A DNA stretch of 62,401 nt from an uncultured Pseudomonadales bacterium (GCA_937921865.1 CAKZWF010000041.1:1-62401), one strand, 5' to 3'. Shown: positions 51,953 to 60,811, counted from the stretch's first letter. Numbers and translations: made by a program. The notes: generated by a model not told the origin, from the sequence alone.

Positions 51953-52093
51953 ATGAATCGAAAACTCGCAGATCCCCGGCTTCGCGCCAGGGTCAAAGCA
52001 GCAACCCTTCCCCAGCGCACCTGGTGGACAGAGTTCGCTGGTGCCATTCTGCTGATCGTCGCAGCCCTGGAAACCGCTAAAGTCCTGGCCTGA
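51953..52093 (+). CDS. 46-residue single-pass membrane protein
   Basis: A short gene with a good ribosome-binding site (GAGG, eight bases before ATG 51953). The first 28 residues are basic and end in aromatic residues (R-L-R-A-R-V-K-A-A, then Q-R-T-W-W-T-E-F), and a C-terminal hydrophobic helix follows (A-G-A-I-L-L-I-V-A-A-L-E-T-A-K-V-L-A). This looks like a small inner-membrane protein with a cytoplasmic basic head. I recognise no family. Divergent from the selenoprotein gene. Confidence 0.55.
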   Translation: MNRKLADPRLRARVKAATLPQRTWWTEFAGAILLIVAALETAKVLA

Positions 52094-52184
52094 TTCGCAG
52101 GCAACTGAAAGGCTGTGCCCCAGCAACATTGTGTACAGCCGGGTGAGGCGGCAGTCCCTATCACGATCAGCCTCTGAAAACGGC

Positions 52185-52748
52185 TCAGCTACCCATCCGC
52201 ATCGGACCCAGAAAATCTCGTTTACCTAACGGCACGCCTTTCATGCGCAGAATGTCGTAGGCCGTTGTCGCGTGGAAGTACAGATTAGGCAGTGAAAACG
52301 ACATTACAAAGTTTTCGTTACTGAACGGAATCTGCGTTTCCCCCAGCTTGAAAATCACCTCACCACCAGCCAGCTCATTGACATCGTCGGCATCGAGGGC
52401 TTTGAGTTCATCAAGCGCATCAGCAACCAGCTTCTGCAAACCTGCGTAATCCATCTGTGGGTAGCCGCTGGGCGGACCAAACTCACCCTGTTGCATTCCA
52501 TTAATGGCACCGAGCGATTGGTGAACGATACAAACCGTCTGAAAATGAAAAGGCGCCATATCTTCATAAAGACTGGTGCTGACAATTTCCGCCGGCTCGA
52601 TACCGCTGTCTGCAAAGTGGCTGGCGCCCTTGTCAAGAAACGTCACCGCACCGCCGAGCATCTGCAGATAAGAACCAACACTCATGTCGTACAACGAAGT
52701 TGCGATGCAATCCTCCAGAATCTTCTCAGCCGCATTCGCGGTCACCAA
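52185..52748 (-). CDS. DUF1993 family protein
   Basis: A DUF1993 protein: S-L-Y-D-M-S-V-G-S-Y-L-Q-M-L-G near its N-terminus, then H-F-x-x-x-G-I-E-P-A-E-I-V, D-M-A-P-F-H-F-Q, and the late F-S-L-P-N-L-Y-F-H-A-T-T-A-Y-D-I-L-R motif. The family is a four-helix bundle distantly like DinB; function unknown. The start is unclear. The longest frame begins at TTG 52748 without a ribosome-binding site; family members usually start just before S-L-Y-D. Here the codon there is ATC (52706-52704), with GGAGG at the right distance before it; ATG 52685 would cut off conserved residues. Confidence 0.8.
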   Translation of the reverse strand: MVTANAAEKILEDCIATSLYDMSVGSYLQMLGGAVTFLDKGASHFADSGIEPAEIVSTSLYEDMAPFHFQTVCIVHQSLGAINGMQQGEFGPPSGYPQMDYAGLQKLVADALDELKALDADDVNELAGGEVIFKLGETQIPFSNENFVMSFSLPNLYFHATTAYDILRMKGVPLGKRDFLGPMRMGS

Positions 52749-52762
52749 TGCATCGATTGTTA

Positions 52763-53353
52763 TCAGAGTTTTACCGTGCCCAGGGTCTGATCGGTATGAC
52801 CCGCAATGTCAAAAGACATGATCACCATGTCTCTGGTGGTACCGGTTCGATCCTGGACGTAGTCCGCAAGCAGCGCTTCCGGCACAAAGCCCAGCCGTCT
52901 GAACGCTGCCTGGGCACCCCGCTGATCTGAAGTCATGTGCGCGGTCAGCTTCTGCAGACCCAGCTCTCCGGCCAGATCGAATACATGAGAAGTCAGCGCT
53001 CGACCCAGACCGCGACTTCGATAGACCGGGTCAACGTTTACCCGCACCTCGCCGAGATGGCGGGTCCAGGATGTCGGATTACGATGGATGGCGGCATATC
53101 CCACCAGGCCTTTGTCATCATAGGCGACGATGGTTATCGAATGACCGGTTGTGACATTCTGCACCCAATCATCGACAACCTTGTCATCAGTCAGATCGAC
53201 GCGCAGGAACAGCAGATCTTCCTGGGGCAGCGCACGAGCGAATCCTAAAACGCCATCGCGATCATCTCGGGTCATGCGCCTGAGTTCAACAGTCGAACCA
53301 TCGGGTAGCTGAATCTTTTTCGGGTAACTGTCGGTTGTCGCTGGATCAGACAT
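52763..53353 (-). CDS. GNAT acetyltransferase
   Basis: A 196-residue GNAT protein with V-R-V-N-V-D-P-V-Y-R-S-R-G-L-G-R-A-L (the R/Q-x-x-G-x-A acetyl-CoA loop as R-S-R-G-L-G) and R-G-A-Q-A-A-F-R-R-L-G-F near the end. The N-terminal part (L-P-D-G-S-T-V-E-L-R-R-M-T-R-D-D) matches acetyltransferases related to the C-terminal domain of Pat-type protein acetyltransferases. Substrate unknown. It follows the WS/DGAT gene by 37 bases on the same strand. Confidence 0.85.
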   Translation of the reverse strand: MSDPATTDSYPKKIQLPDGSTVELRRMTRDDRDGVLGFARALPQEDLLFLRVDLTDDKVVDDWVQNVTTGHSITIVAYDDKGLVGYAAIHRNPTSWTRHLGEVRVNVDPVYRSRGLGRALTSHVFDLAGELGLQKLTAHMTSDQRGAQAAFRRLGFVPEALLADYVQDRTGTTRDMVIMSFDIAGHTDQTLGTVKL

Positions 53354-53390
53354 GTGGTCCTCGTCGTTAAAAAGATGAAGTGAAGCAGTG

Positions 53391-54848
53391 TCAGGCGCTG
53401 TCAGCTTTCAGACTGTCCGCACGCTGGCGCGCCTGCGCCAGCAGAGCGCTAAAAGTCTGCTCCGCACCCTGCGCAATCTTTTCCACATCCGGCATCAATC
53501 TGGGCTCGCTGATGAAGCCGAAAAACAGCATCTGGTTGTAGCTCAAGATCGTTACGCTGAAACCGACGTTGCCGGTCAGGACCAGCAGACCAACCTGATC
53601 GGTTATCTGATGACCACAGAGATACTGGGGAACCTGCGCACCCGGCACGTTGGTACAGACGAAGTTATAGCCGATGTTGGGCGGGCGGATACCATGGGGC
53701 AACAGCGGCATCGGCATATTCGCCGCCAGCCGGGTAGGATCCATGGGCGTACCCACCAGCTGAGTAGGCCACAGCGCCACGGGCCAGGGTTCCGGTGCAC
53801 TGTCCTGCAGCAGGGTCAGCGCCTGCGCCTCCTGATTCTGTTTGATCTTAGTGGTCTCGGCACACACTACGGCGAGCCTCTGAGTGGGTTCCATCGACCA
53901 GGCGGGAAGAATGGGGAATATCGCGGACACCTGATTACCCAGCGCACCCTGCTGGTTTTCGGTGCGTACATTGACCGGACACATGATGCGCATGTGCTGA
54001 TCAGCCGTTTTCTCATCATGCTCATCGAGGTATTGCGCTACCGCTTCTGAGACTACGGTAAGCACCACGTCGTTAATCGTGCCCCCGAGTGCCCGGCGTA
54101 TCTCGCGGATTTCACCGAACGACTGCTTCATCCAGGCCAGCCGTCTGTGAGGGCCGACGAGACCTGCGTTAAAGGGTGCCGTCACAACCGGTTTGGTGAC
54201 AAAATCCGTGACCACTTTAGTAGCCCGCTGCAGCATCTCGCTCTGATTGGCAGGCGTCTTCCACAGGTTACTCCAATCTGTGTCACGCAACGCCTGCAGA
54301 TTTTCACCCAGCGCCTCGCTGAACAGTTCGCCCGCGCCTGGCGCTGGTTCCGGCACCCAGCCCTGCTTGGGTGGTGTCACCGGATCGCCTTCCTTATCAA
54401 AATCATAAATGATCGCGAGCAGTTCCACCCCGGACGCTCCATCAATCATGCAGTGATGGGTTTCATGCAGAATCAGCGTTCGCCCTGGAACCCCGCTGAT
54501 CACGTAGGTCAGCCACAGGGGTTTTGAACGGTCGAGCATGGGTTCGTTCAGCTCCACCGCGACATCCATGGCTTCTTCGAGGCTGGTACCTTCCGGAAGG
54601 GCTTTATGGATCAGATGGTTGGCGAGATCAAAGTCCTGATCGTCCACCCAGGTCGGGTGGGCAATATTCAGCGGGACCTGTGCGAGTTTGCGACGATAAG
54701 CCGGTAGCAGGTGCATGCGCGCGGCGAAGTGATCAAAAACTTCTTCGAAAGCCACTTCGCCATCGAGAATGTTCACCGAAGAAATGTGCATGGGACCGCT
54801 GGCGGTCTCCAGGTAAAGAAAAGACGCGTCCGTGGCAGAAAGTCGCAA
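53391..54848 (-). CDS. Wax ester synthase / diacylglycerol acyltransferase (WS/DGAT)
   Basis: A 485-residue WS/DGAT enzyme. It starts L-S-A-T-D-A-S-F-L-Y-L-E, has the catalytic H131-H132-C-M-I-D-G137 motif, the P-L-W-L-T-Y-V segment, and the conserved G-G-T-I-N-D-V-V-L-T-V and N-V-P-G late motifs. It transfers acyl groups from acyl-CoA to fatty alcohols or diacylglycerol to make storage lipids, linking it to the acyl-CoA ligases elsewhere in the window. The start codon is TTG with GGAG seven bases upstream. Confidence 0.92.
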   Translation of the reverse strand: MRLSATDASFLYLETASGPMHISSVNILDGEVAFEEVFDHFAARMHLLPAYRRKLAQVPLNIAHPTWVDDQDFDLANHLIHKALPEGTSLEEAMDVAVELNEPMLDRSKPLWLTYVISGVPGRTLILHETHHCMIDGASGVELLAIIYDFDKEGDPVTPPKQGWVPEPAPGAGELFSEALGENLQALRDTDWSNLWKTPANQSEMLQRATKVVTDFVTKPVVTAPFNAGLVGPHRRLAWMKQSFGEIREIRRALGGTINDVVLTVVSEAVAQYLDEHDEKTADQHMRIMCPVNVRTENQQGALGNQVSAIFPILPAWSMEPTQRLAVVCAETTKIKQNQEAQALTLLQDSAPEPWPVALWPTQLVGTPMDPTRLAANMPMPLLPHGIRPPNIGYNFVCTNVPGAQVPQYLCGHQITDQVGLLVLTGNVGFSVTILSYNQMLFFGFISEPRLMPDVEKIAQGAEQTFSALLAQARQRADSLKADSA

Positions 54849-55012
54849 ATTTCAGCTCCAACCGATCCGGCCTGCGACTATCACCTTTTGTACCTGATCT
54901 GTCCAGACTCCCCCAGCTCATTGAGGGTAAATCGGCCAACATCTGATAACACTGTCATGGTATTGCGCCGGAAATGGCGGCAGACTTCATGCAGTCAACG
55001 CCGGGGGCTGAG

Positions 55013-56407
55013 ATGGCTTTCAAACGCGCGCTAGTGGTGGATGACTCAAAATCCGCCCGCATTTCGCTGCAACGGTTGCTGGAAGATCAGGGCCTGGAAG
55101 TCTGTCTGGCCGACTGCGGCGAAGCCGCCATCGATCTGCTTCAGGGCGAACTGGTGGATGTGATCTTCATGGACCACAACATGCCAGGCATGGATGGTCT
55201 GGAAGCACTAACCACCATCAAGAGCGACCCGCGTACTGCCACCATTCCGGTCATGATGTACACCACCAAAGAAGGTGAGGTTTACGTCAGTCAGGCACGG
55301 GCTCTTGGCGCGGTCGGGGTACTGCAAAAGCAGTTCGCGCCGCATGTGCTGTTCGACATGCTGCTGCAACTGGGTCTGGTGACCGATCGTCGCACCACTA
55401 AGGATCATCTGGTTGCCGTTGATTCGCCATCCGTTCGAGAGCGTAGCCGACATTCTCCAGATCCAGACCCAGATCGCGAATACGACCAGCAGGCTCTGGG
55501 CACTTCTGTGCAGACTCTTGTCACCCGAATTCTTGAAGATCAACATCTGTCGCTGCGCGCCGACATTCTGCACAGTCATCGGGATTTCGCGCGTCAGGTC
55601 GCAGCAGAAATCCATGAACGTCAGCATGCCGACAACGCAGCAGCTGAGCCGACAGACTCGACAACACATAGCAATCAGGTCGACGAAAATCCGTCGAGAC
55701 TGACCTCAAACTCAATCCTCGCGATCTGCCTGACTGCCGCCGTCATCGTGCTTGCCAGTCTCTACTGGCAGACTTCGCAGTCGCAACAAGCTCTGGAGCA
55801 GGCGTTAAGCGCTGCACAGGGAAAACTGGAAATGTCAGAACGCGCCCTGGAGCTTGCGCTGCTGGCGGAAAACCTGCCTGCACAACCCAGCCGGTCAAAC
55901 GATCTTGTGGCAACTTTGCGTTGGGCTGCTAATCGCAACCAGCGCGTGTTGTTCGACGACAACGCTTTCAGCGATGCCCGCGCCCAGCAGCTGACAGAAC
56001 TCCTCGACCAGCTTGAAGCGATCAATTTCACCGGCGAGGTTGTGGTCGAGTCCCATCTGGGCGCGTTCTGCCTGGTCAGCAACGATGCCGGCGGCTATGA
56101 GCTCGCGCCGCCCGACCTGCCTATGCTGGGGTGCAACCTGGTTGGCCATCCTCTGGATGAATCGAGCTTCACAGAAGAGCGTCAGAGTCCGGGATTCACT
56201 GAATTCGTCAATGACACTTCCACCGCCCGGAGACCCGGGATCGAACTAAATCTGATAGCCCATGATCGGTTAAGCAGCCGACTCAAAGTAGACTATCCGC
56301 AAAGCGCTGAAAACGCCGGCGCCTGGAATCAGGCCGCCGCGCAGAATCATCGAGTCGAGCTGACTCTGATTCCGGACAGCGCAGATGGCGGAGAGGGAGG
56401 GATTTGA
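55013..56407 (+). CDS. Membrane-bound response regulator-like protein (REC-TM-extracytoplasmic)
   Basis: A 464-residue protein. Residues 1-120 form a receiver domain with acidic pair D10-D11, phospho-acceptor D54 (F-M-D-H-N-M-P-G-M-D-G), T84 and K106. A low-complexity linker (130-225) leads to one membrane helix (about 234-252), then a coiled coil (A-L-E-Q-A-L-S-A-A) and a C-terminal domain of about 170 residues that would be extracytoplasmic. That domain matches no family I know. A receiver anchored in the membrane with an outer domain is unusual. ATG 55013 is preferred as the REC domain starts there. The last codons run into the antisense tRNA-Ser gene. Confidence 0.8.
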   Translation: MAFKRALVVDDSKSARISLQRLLEDQGLEVCLADCGEAAIDLLQGELVDVIFMDHNMPGMDGLEALTTIKSDPRTATIPVMMYTTKEGEVYVSQARALGAVGVLQKQFAPHVLFDMLLQLGLVTDRRTTKDHLVAVDSPSVRERSRHSPDPDPDREYDQQALGTSVQTLVTRILEDQHLSLRADILHSHRDFARQVAAEIHERQHADNAAAEPTDSTTHSNQVDENPSRLTSNSILAICLTAAVIVLASLYWQTSQSQQALEQALSAAQGKLEMSERALELALLAENLPAQPSRSNDLVATLRWAANRNQRVLFDDNAFSDARAQQLTELLDQLEAINFTGEVVVESHLGAFCLVSNDAGGYELAPPDLPMLGCNLVGHPLDESSFTEERQSPGFTEFVNDTSTARRPGIELNLIAHDRLSSRLKVDYPQSAENAGAWNQAAAQNHRVELTLIPDSADGGEGGI

Positions 56408-56475
56408 ACCCTCGGTACGGTTGCCCGTACTCTTGATTTCGAGTCAAGCCCGTTCGGCCGCTCCGGCACCTCTCC
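56386..56475 (-). tRNA. tRNA-Ser (anticodon CGA)
   Basis: On the minus strand the sequence folds as a class II tRNA: acceptor GGAGAGG/CCTCTCC with discriminator G and encoded CCA (56388-56386), D arm, anticodon stem CTTGA/TCAAG with loop CTCGAAA (anticodon CGA, reading UCG), a long variable arm (ACGGGCAACCGT hairpin) and the T arm GAGGG-TTCAAAT-CCCTC. The long variable arm and CGA identify serine. Its 3' 22 bases overlap the end of the response-regulator gene on the other strand. Confidence 0.96.
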
Positions 56476-56499
56476 AGCGCGCGGATGATAACAGCACCA

Positions 56500-57300
56500 T
56501 CAGATCGCCTGCGAGACCGCTCGATAAGGTGTTGCAGCCTGGCTGGCAATGATCCAGTCAGCACCATCATGCTGGGTGGCAAACTCCAGGTGGCGAACCG
56601 CATTGTGGAATCCCGCAAAGGTCTCCTGCAGCAGATCCTGATGATTGTTCTCTTCACTGACGTGACCGACCACCACCTGAAGATCCGGGTGAGCGATCTC
56701 AGCAAGGAATTGTGCCGCCTGCTCATTCGACAGATGTCCGAATCTGCCCATGATGCGCCGCTTGACAGATTCCGGATAGCGTCCCCGCTGCAACATATCC
56801 CGATCGTGGTTGCTTTCCATGAGCAACAGATTCAGCGACTGAAAATGACTGATGACATGCGGGGTCACATGACCTAAGTCCGAGATAACTCCGACTCTCA
56901 ACTGTTCATGGCGAAAAACAAACTGTATCGGCTCACGCGCATCATGTGGCACGACAACCGGGATAACCTCAACTTCACCCACCTGCACCGGGCTATGGGC
57001 ATTGATCACTCTGCCCACCAGCGAACCCTTTCGCGCGGCTTTCGAATGCAGCGTACCGTAGGACGCGTAGACCGGCAGCGCGTACTTGTGGGCAAATGCC
57101 GCTACACCGGAAATGTGATCGCTGTGCTCGTGAGTCACCAGCACGGCGGAAATCTCCGCAGGTTTTACGTCGAGACGGGCCAGGCGGGTTTCGGTCTGCT
57201 TGAGCGTGAAGCCGCAGTCGACCAGAAACAGTTCATTGCCTATGTGAACGAGGGTCCCGTTGCCGCGGCTGCCGCTGCCCAGGGACGCCAGTCGGGTCAA
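56500..57300 (-). CDS. Metallo-beta-lactamase-fold hydrolase (YycJ/PhnP-like)
   Basis: A 266-residue MBL-fold protein. It opens A-S-L-G-S-G-S-R-G-N-G-T-L-V, has the zinc motif T-H-E-H-S-D-H (H-x-H-x-D-H), a second-shell D in I-S-D-L-G-H-V and late histidines in E-S-N-H-D-R-D and V-G-H-V-S. This is the pattern of YycJ/ExoA-like MBL hydrolases, some of which are nucleases or phosphodiesterases. The start is TTG overlapping the bamC stop (TTGA). The conserved opening begins within a few residues of it. Encoded with bamC and dapA. Confidence 0.88.
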   Translation of the reverse strand: MTRLASLGSGSRGNGTLVHIGNELFLVDCGFTLKQTETRLARLDVKPAEISAVLVTHEHSDHISGVAAFAHKYALPVYASYGTLHSKAARKGSLVGRVINAHSPVQVGEVEVIPVVVPHDAREPIQFVFRHEQLRVGVISDLGHVTPHVISHFQSLNLLLMESNHDRDMLQRGRYPESVKRRIMGRFGHLSNEQAAQFLAEIAHPDLQVVVGHVSEENNHQDLLQETFAGFHNAVRHLEFATQHDGADWIIASQAATPYRAVSQAI

Positions 57301-58397
57301 CTGGAGAACTCGCGGATCATTGCCAGCACTTCCTGAGACAACGCCCGCTCCACCGGCTGTTCCTGCGGATCCAAAACGGAAACGTAATATCGATTATCGC
57401 CGGCCTTCTTAAACCGCAGCAGCAGATCATATTCCTGCCCACCGCCAAACAAACCAGTGAACCAGCCGGATGTCTGGCCGGTAAAGACGTTGTCCGGTAT
57501 CAACACATGGTAGGTGCCGGACTGTTGATCGAGTTCAACAACTTCCACCTCTGCACGATTCAACGCCTGGGCAATGGTCGCCCAGGCTCGGTCATAGTCG
57601 AGCCGCAGCGCCAACACGGGTTCGCCGGTTGAATCGCGGGTCACTTCCGATTTGACCCCGGCAGATATAACCTGGGCTGCTCGGGAAACACTCTGCTCCG
57701 AGACCTTGGAGGCGATATAGGCGCCCATCTCGTTAAGCAGTTCCGTTTCGATTTCCGCTGCAACTGTGGGCACAGTGTTGAGATCACGCACCTGCGTTGT
57801 GTCAGCGTCTTCAAACTCAGTATTCTGATAGCGTAGATGGATTTCCGAATTCCGTTCCCGCAGCCCCTGCTCGACCCGCAGCAGCACCCGGTCTTCGCCA
57901 CCCCCGAGGCCAACTTCATCCTTCATGTCACTGATTACGCTGCGCACCACATCGCGATAGGACCCATCGGCGATCTCCAGCCACTGGGTGTCAATGCGTC
58001 CATAGCGGGGGTCTTCCCAGGCAATGCCAACGCCATTTTCAGCGAGGAACTGGCGTACTTTCGGCCATACTGTCGTGGCCGGTTCGGGTACCACCAGCCA
58101 GCGCCGCGCACCCAGACGCTGGATACGCACCTCATCACGGTTATCGCTGGCAAAAATCGCGTCCGGCCGAGGCGGTTCCACCGGGTAGTATTCAGCGTTC
58201 AGAACTGTATTCGCCGGCGGGATTGGCAGCGGATCAGCCACCTGCCCGGCTTCAAGGTCGTTCGGGATGATGAGCGGGCGGCGCTCCACAACGTCTATGT
58301 AGTCGTCTTCGCGGTTGACGAAAACCCCTTTATCATCCTGCCACCAGCCGCAACCACTGCCGAGCAGAAGCAGAAAACACAGCCAGATAAGTCTCAA
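57297..58397 (-). CDS. bamC: Outer membrane protein assembly factor BamC
   Basis: A 366-residue lipoprotein with lipobox L-L-G-S-G-C (Cys at 16). The N-terminal region contains R-E-D-D-Y-I-D-V-V-E-R-R-P-L-I-I-P-x-D-L, the conserved unstructured segment of BamC that binds BamD, followed by two helix-grip domains (about 95-215 and 245-360). Part of the BAM complex that inserts beta-barrels. Its position between dapA and the MBL gene is the gammaproteobacterial arrangement. Overlaps dapA by four bases. Confidence 0.93.
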   Translation of the reverse strand: MRLIWLCFLLLLGSGCGWWQDDKGVFVNREDDYIDVVERRPLIIPNDLEAGQVADPLPIPPANTVLNAEYYPVEPPRPDAIFASDNRDEVRIQRLGARRWLVVPEPATTVWPKVRQFLAENGVGIAWEDPRYGRIDTQWLEIADGSYRDVVRSVISDMKDEVGLGGGEDRVLLRVEQGLRERNSEIHLRYQNTEFEDADTTQVRDLNTVPTVAAEIETELLNEMGAYIASKVSEQSVSRAAQVISAGVKSEVTRDSTGEPVLALRLDYDRAWATIAQALNRAEVEVVELDQQSGTYHVLIPDNVFTGQTSGWFTGLFGGGQEYDLLLRFKKAGDNRYYVSVLDPQEQPVERALSQEVLAMIREFSS

Positions 58398-59275
58398 GCC
58401 AGTGCTCCGGCCGCCTGCAGCCGGGCTCTCAACTCGGGGCGGTGCGCTTCGCTCAGCGGAATCAGCGGCATGCGGATACCCGGACCGACCATGCCCATTT
58501 CATGCAGAGCCCACTTGGTCGGTTGAGGGCTGGACTCAACAAAAAGAATTTCGTGAATCGGCTGCAAACGGGCATCGAGCTGTTCGGCCAGAGCATGATC
58601 ACCGGTTAAAAATGCCTCGCAGAACTGCGCCATCAGCGCCGGCAGAACATTGGCGGTAACCGAAATTGTGCCAAGTGCACCCAGCTGCATCATTCGCAGC
58701 GTCTGTGCATCTTCTCCGGAAAGAATGACAAAATCTTCGGGGACCTGCTGGCGGATTTCGCTGACCCGGGCAGGATCGCCGCAGGCTTCTTTTATACCGA
58801 CAATATTCGCGTGTCCGGCGAGTCGGCCGACAGTCGCTGCCAACATGTCGCAGCCGGTTCGAGGCGGAACGTTGTAGAGAATCTGTGGAAGATCACAGGC
58901 ATCAGCAATGGCCATAAAATGCCGGTAGAGCCCTTCCTGTGTCGGCCGGTTGTAATAAGGCGTTACCAGCAGACTGGCATCCGCTCCAGCTGATTGCGCC
59001 TGCTGAGTCAGATGAATGGCTTCCGCTGTGGCGTTAGCGCCGGTACCGGCTATCACCGGCAGACGACCGGCAATAATTTCAATCGTGCGTTCGATCACCT
59101 GGAGGTGCTCGGCAACCGTGAGCGTCGCCGATTCACCCGTTGTGCCCACTGAGACAATGCCATGAGTGCCCTGCTCAACATGCCAGTGCAGGAGTTTTTC
59201 CAGCGCCGGCCAATCAACGCTGGAATCATCCCGCATCGGGGTTATCAGGGCGACCAGGCTACCTTGGAGCTTCAT
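58394..59275 (-). CDS. dapA: 4-hydroxy-tetrahydrodipicolinate synthase DapA
   Basis: A 293-residue TIM-barrel enzyme. Key residues: G-T-T-G-E-S (Thr/Thr of the proton relay), T-P-Y-Y-N-R-P (catalytic Tyr), and the Schiff-base lysine in V-G-I-K-E-A-C-G-D. It condenses pyruvate and aspartate semialdehyde in the lysine/meso-diaminopimelate pathway, supplying peptidoglycan. The length equals that of E. coli DapA when started at ATG 59275. It is the first gene of the dapA-bamC-MBL operon. Confidence 0.97.
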   Translation of the reverse strand: MKLQGSLVALITPMRDDSSVDWPALEKLLHWHVEQGTHGIVSVGTTGESATLTVAEHLQVIERTIEIIAGRLPVIAGTGANATAEAIHLTQQAQSAGADASLLVTPYYNRPTQEGLYRHFMAIADACDLPQILYNVPPRTGCDMLAATVGRLAGHANIVGIKEACGDPARVSEIRQQVPEDFVILSGEDAQTLRMMQLGALGTISVTANVLPALMAQFCEAFLTGDHALAEQLDARLQPIHEILFVESSPQPTKWALHEMGMVGPGIRMPLIPLSEAHRPELRARLQAAGALA

Positions 59276-59350
59276 AGGGTGATCATGCTGAATTGTGGTA
59301 AACACCGGGAACTTCGGGCGGCGCCATGTTACTTGCGCCCATGGCGCACC

Positions 59351-60505
59351 TCAAGACAATGATGTCGAACCTTCACCGCCGACCACCGGGGGGTTCGGCT
59401 CATTCATTGCTTCCTGCGCACCAGGATCGCCGGTTCCGAGGCCGGCGCCACCCACCTCTTCCGGCCAGGCGTTGAAGACCGCTTTCACCAGAGTTGCCAG
59501 CGGCACTGCAAAGAACACTCCCCATACCCCCCAGATTCCGCCAAAAACCAGGACTGCCATGATGATCGCAATCGGATGCAGATCATTGGCTTCCGAGAAC
59601 AGCAGCGGCACCAGCACATTGCCATCGATAGCCTGAATAATTGCGTAAGCGATCATCACCCAGGCAAAGTCCCAGCTCCAGCCAAACTGAATTACCCCGA
59701 CTATGGCTACCGGCACTGTAACCACGGCGGCACCGACAAAAGGCACCAGCACCGAAAGACCAACGACGACCCCCAGCAGCGCAGCATAGTTGAGACCCAT
59801 AATCTGAAAAACTACAAAGGTTACCGAACCGACTATGACAATCTCAGCGAACTTGCCACGGACATAGTTGGCCAGCTGCTGGTTCATTTCTGCGCCAACC
59901 GAATTCAGCAGGCGGCGTTCGCCAGGCAGCAGGGACAGCAGGAAGCCCATCAGCTGCTCGCGATCTTTCAGAAAGAAGAATACTGATGTCGGCACCAGCA
60001 CCAGGTAGATAAGCAGCCCAACTACAGAGGGCACCTGGCTCACAATGGTGTTGACCAGCCCTCGGCCAAGTCCACCCACTTCATTCGCCGCCATGTTCAA
60101 CCACAGATCAACCTGATCAGGGGAAATGAAGCCAGGGGCCATCTCAGGCAGATCCCGGACCAACTCCTGCAGACGCCGCACCGTTGCCGGTAGCGCTGCC
60201 TGGAGCGCGCCCAGCTGCTGGATGATCAACGGCAGCACAAAGATCAGCAACGCAACCAGAGCGCCAATGAAAACCAAAAATGTCAAATAAACAGCTAATC
60301 TTTCACTGACACCCAGGGACTGAAGTTTTTTCACCAACCCCTGGAGCAGAAAAGCCAGCACCAGACCGGTCAGGACGGGCGCCAGCATGCCGCCAACGGT
60401 GATCAGCGCCAGGAATACAACCACCAGAAAAACGACCAGATAGATCGCTTCTTCGTTGGAAAAGTGGCGATTTATCCAGCCGCCAATAACTTCGAGAAAA
60501 CGCAT
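59351..60505 (-). CDS. AI-2E family transporter (PerM-like permease)
   Basis: A 384-residue membrane protein with about seven to eight helices in the AI-2E/PerM pattern: two N-terminal helices, an amphipathic middle region (V-R-R-L-Q-E-L-V-R-D-L-P), then V-P-T-S-V-F-F-F-L-K-D-R-E and D-G-N-V-L-V-P-L-L-F-S. Family members are efflux-type carriers, some moving AI-2 or Na+/H+; the substrate here is unknown. It overlaps the tusA stop by one base, as in related genomes. Confidence 0.88.
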   Translation of the reverse strand: MRFLEVIGGWINRHFSNEEAIYLVVFLVVVFLALITVGGMLAPVLTGLVLAFLLQGLVKKLQSLGVSERLAVYLTFLVFIGALVALLIFVLPLIIQQLGALQAALPATVRRLQELVRDLPEMAPGFISPDQVDLWLNMAANEVGGLGRGLVNTIVSQVPSVVGLLIYLVLVPTSVFFFLKDREQLMGFLLSLLPGERRLLNSVGAEMNQQLANYVRGKFAEIVIVGSVTFVVFQIMGLNYAALLGVVVGLSVLVPFVGAAVVTVPVAIVGVIQFGWSWDFAWVMIAYAIIQAIDGNVLVPLLFSEANDLHPIAIIMAVLVFGGIWGVWGVFFAVPLATLVKAVFNAWPEEVGGAGLGTGDPGAQEAMNEPNPPVVGGEGSTSLS

Positions 60506-60738
60506 CAGACGGACTTTTTCTGCAGCACGTATATGTAGGTATCGCCTTCCTGGCGGGATTCGAGCAGTTCATGGCCGCTCTGCTGGGAAAACACCTCGAA
60601 ATCCCGAACGGACCCGGGGTCGGTCGCCAGTACCTTGAGCCGCTGCGCGGCTGCCATGGCATTTAGCGCCTGCTTGGCTTTCAGCAGCGGCATCGGGCAG
60701 TTCAGGCCCGTAACATCAAGGATCTGACTATCGCTCAT
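60505..60738 (-). CDS. tusA: TusA-family sulfurtransferase
   Basis: A 77-residue TusA-like protein with the signature D-x-T-G-L-N-C-P-M-P-L-L-K-A-K (active-site Cys near residue 14) and D-P-G-S-V-R-D-F late in the fold. It carries sulfur as a persulfide for tRNA thiolation and related pathways. The ATG at 60738 has AAGGA a few bases upstream. It is divergent from bepA and followed directly by the PerM-like gene. Confidence 0.92.
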   Translation of the reverse strand: MSDSQILDVTGLNCPMPLLKAKQALNAMAAAQRLKVLATDPGSVRDFEVFSQQSGHELLESRQEGDTYIYVLQKKSV

Positions 60739-60811
60739 TGTTGTCCTTACATTCGTATTGCGGATGATAACCGGTTTTGAACTTACCCTGCCCTGATGGC
60801 GTCCATACAGT

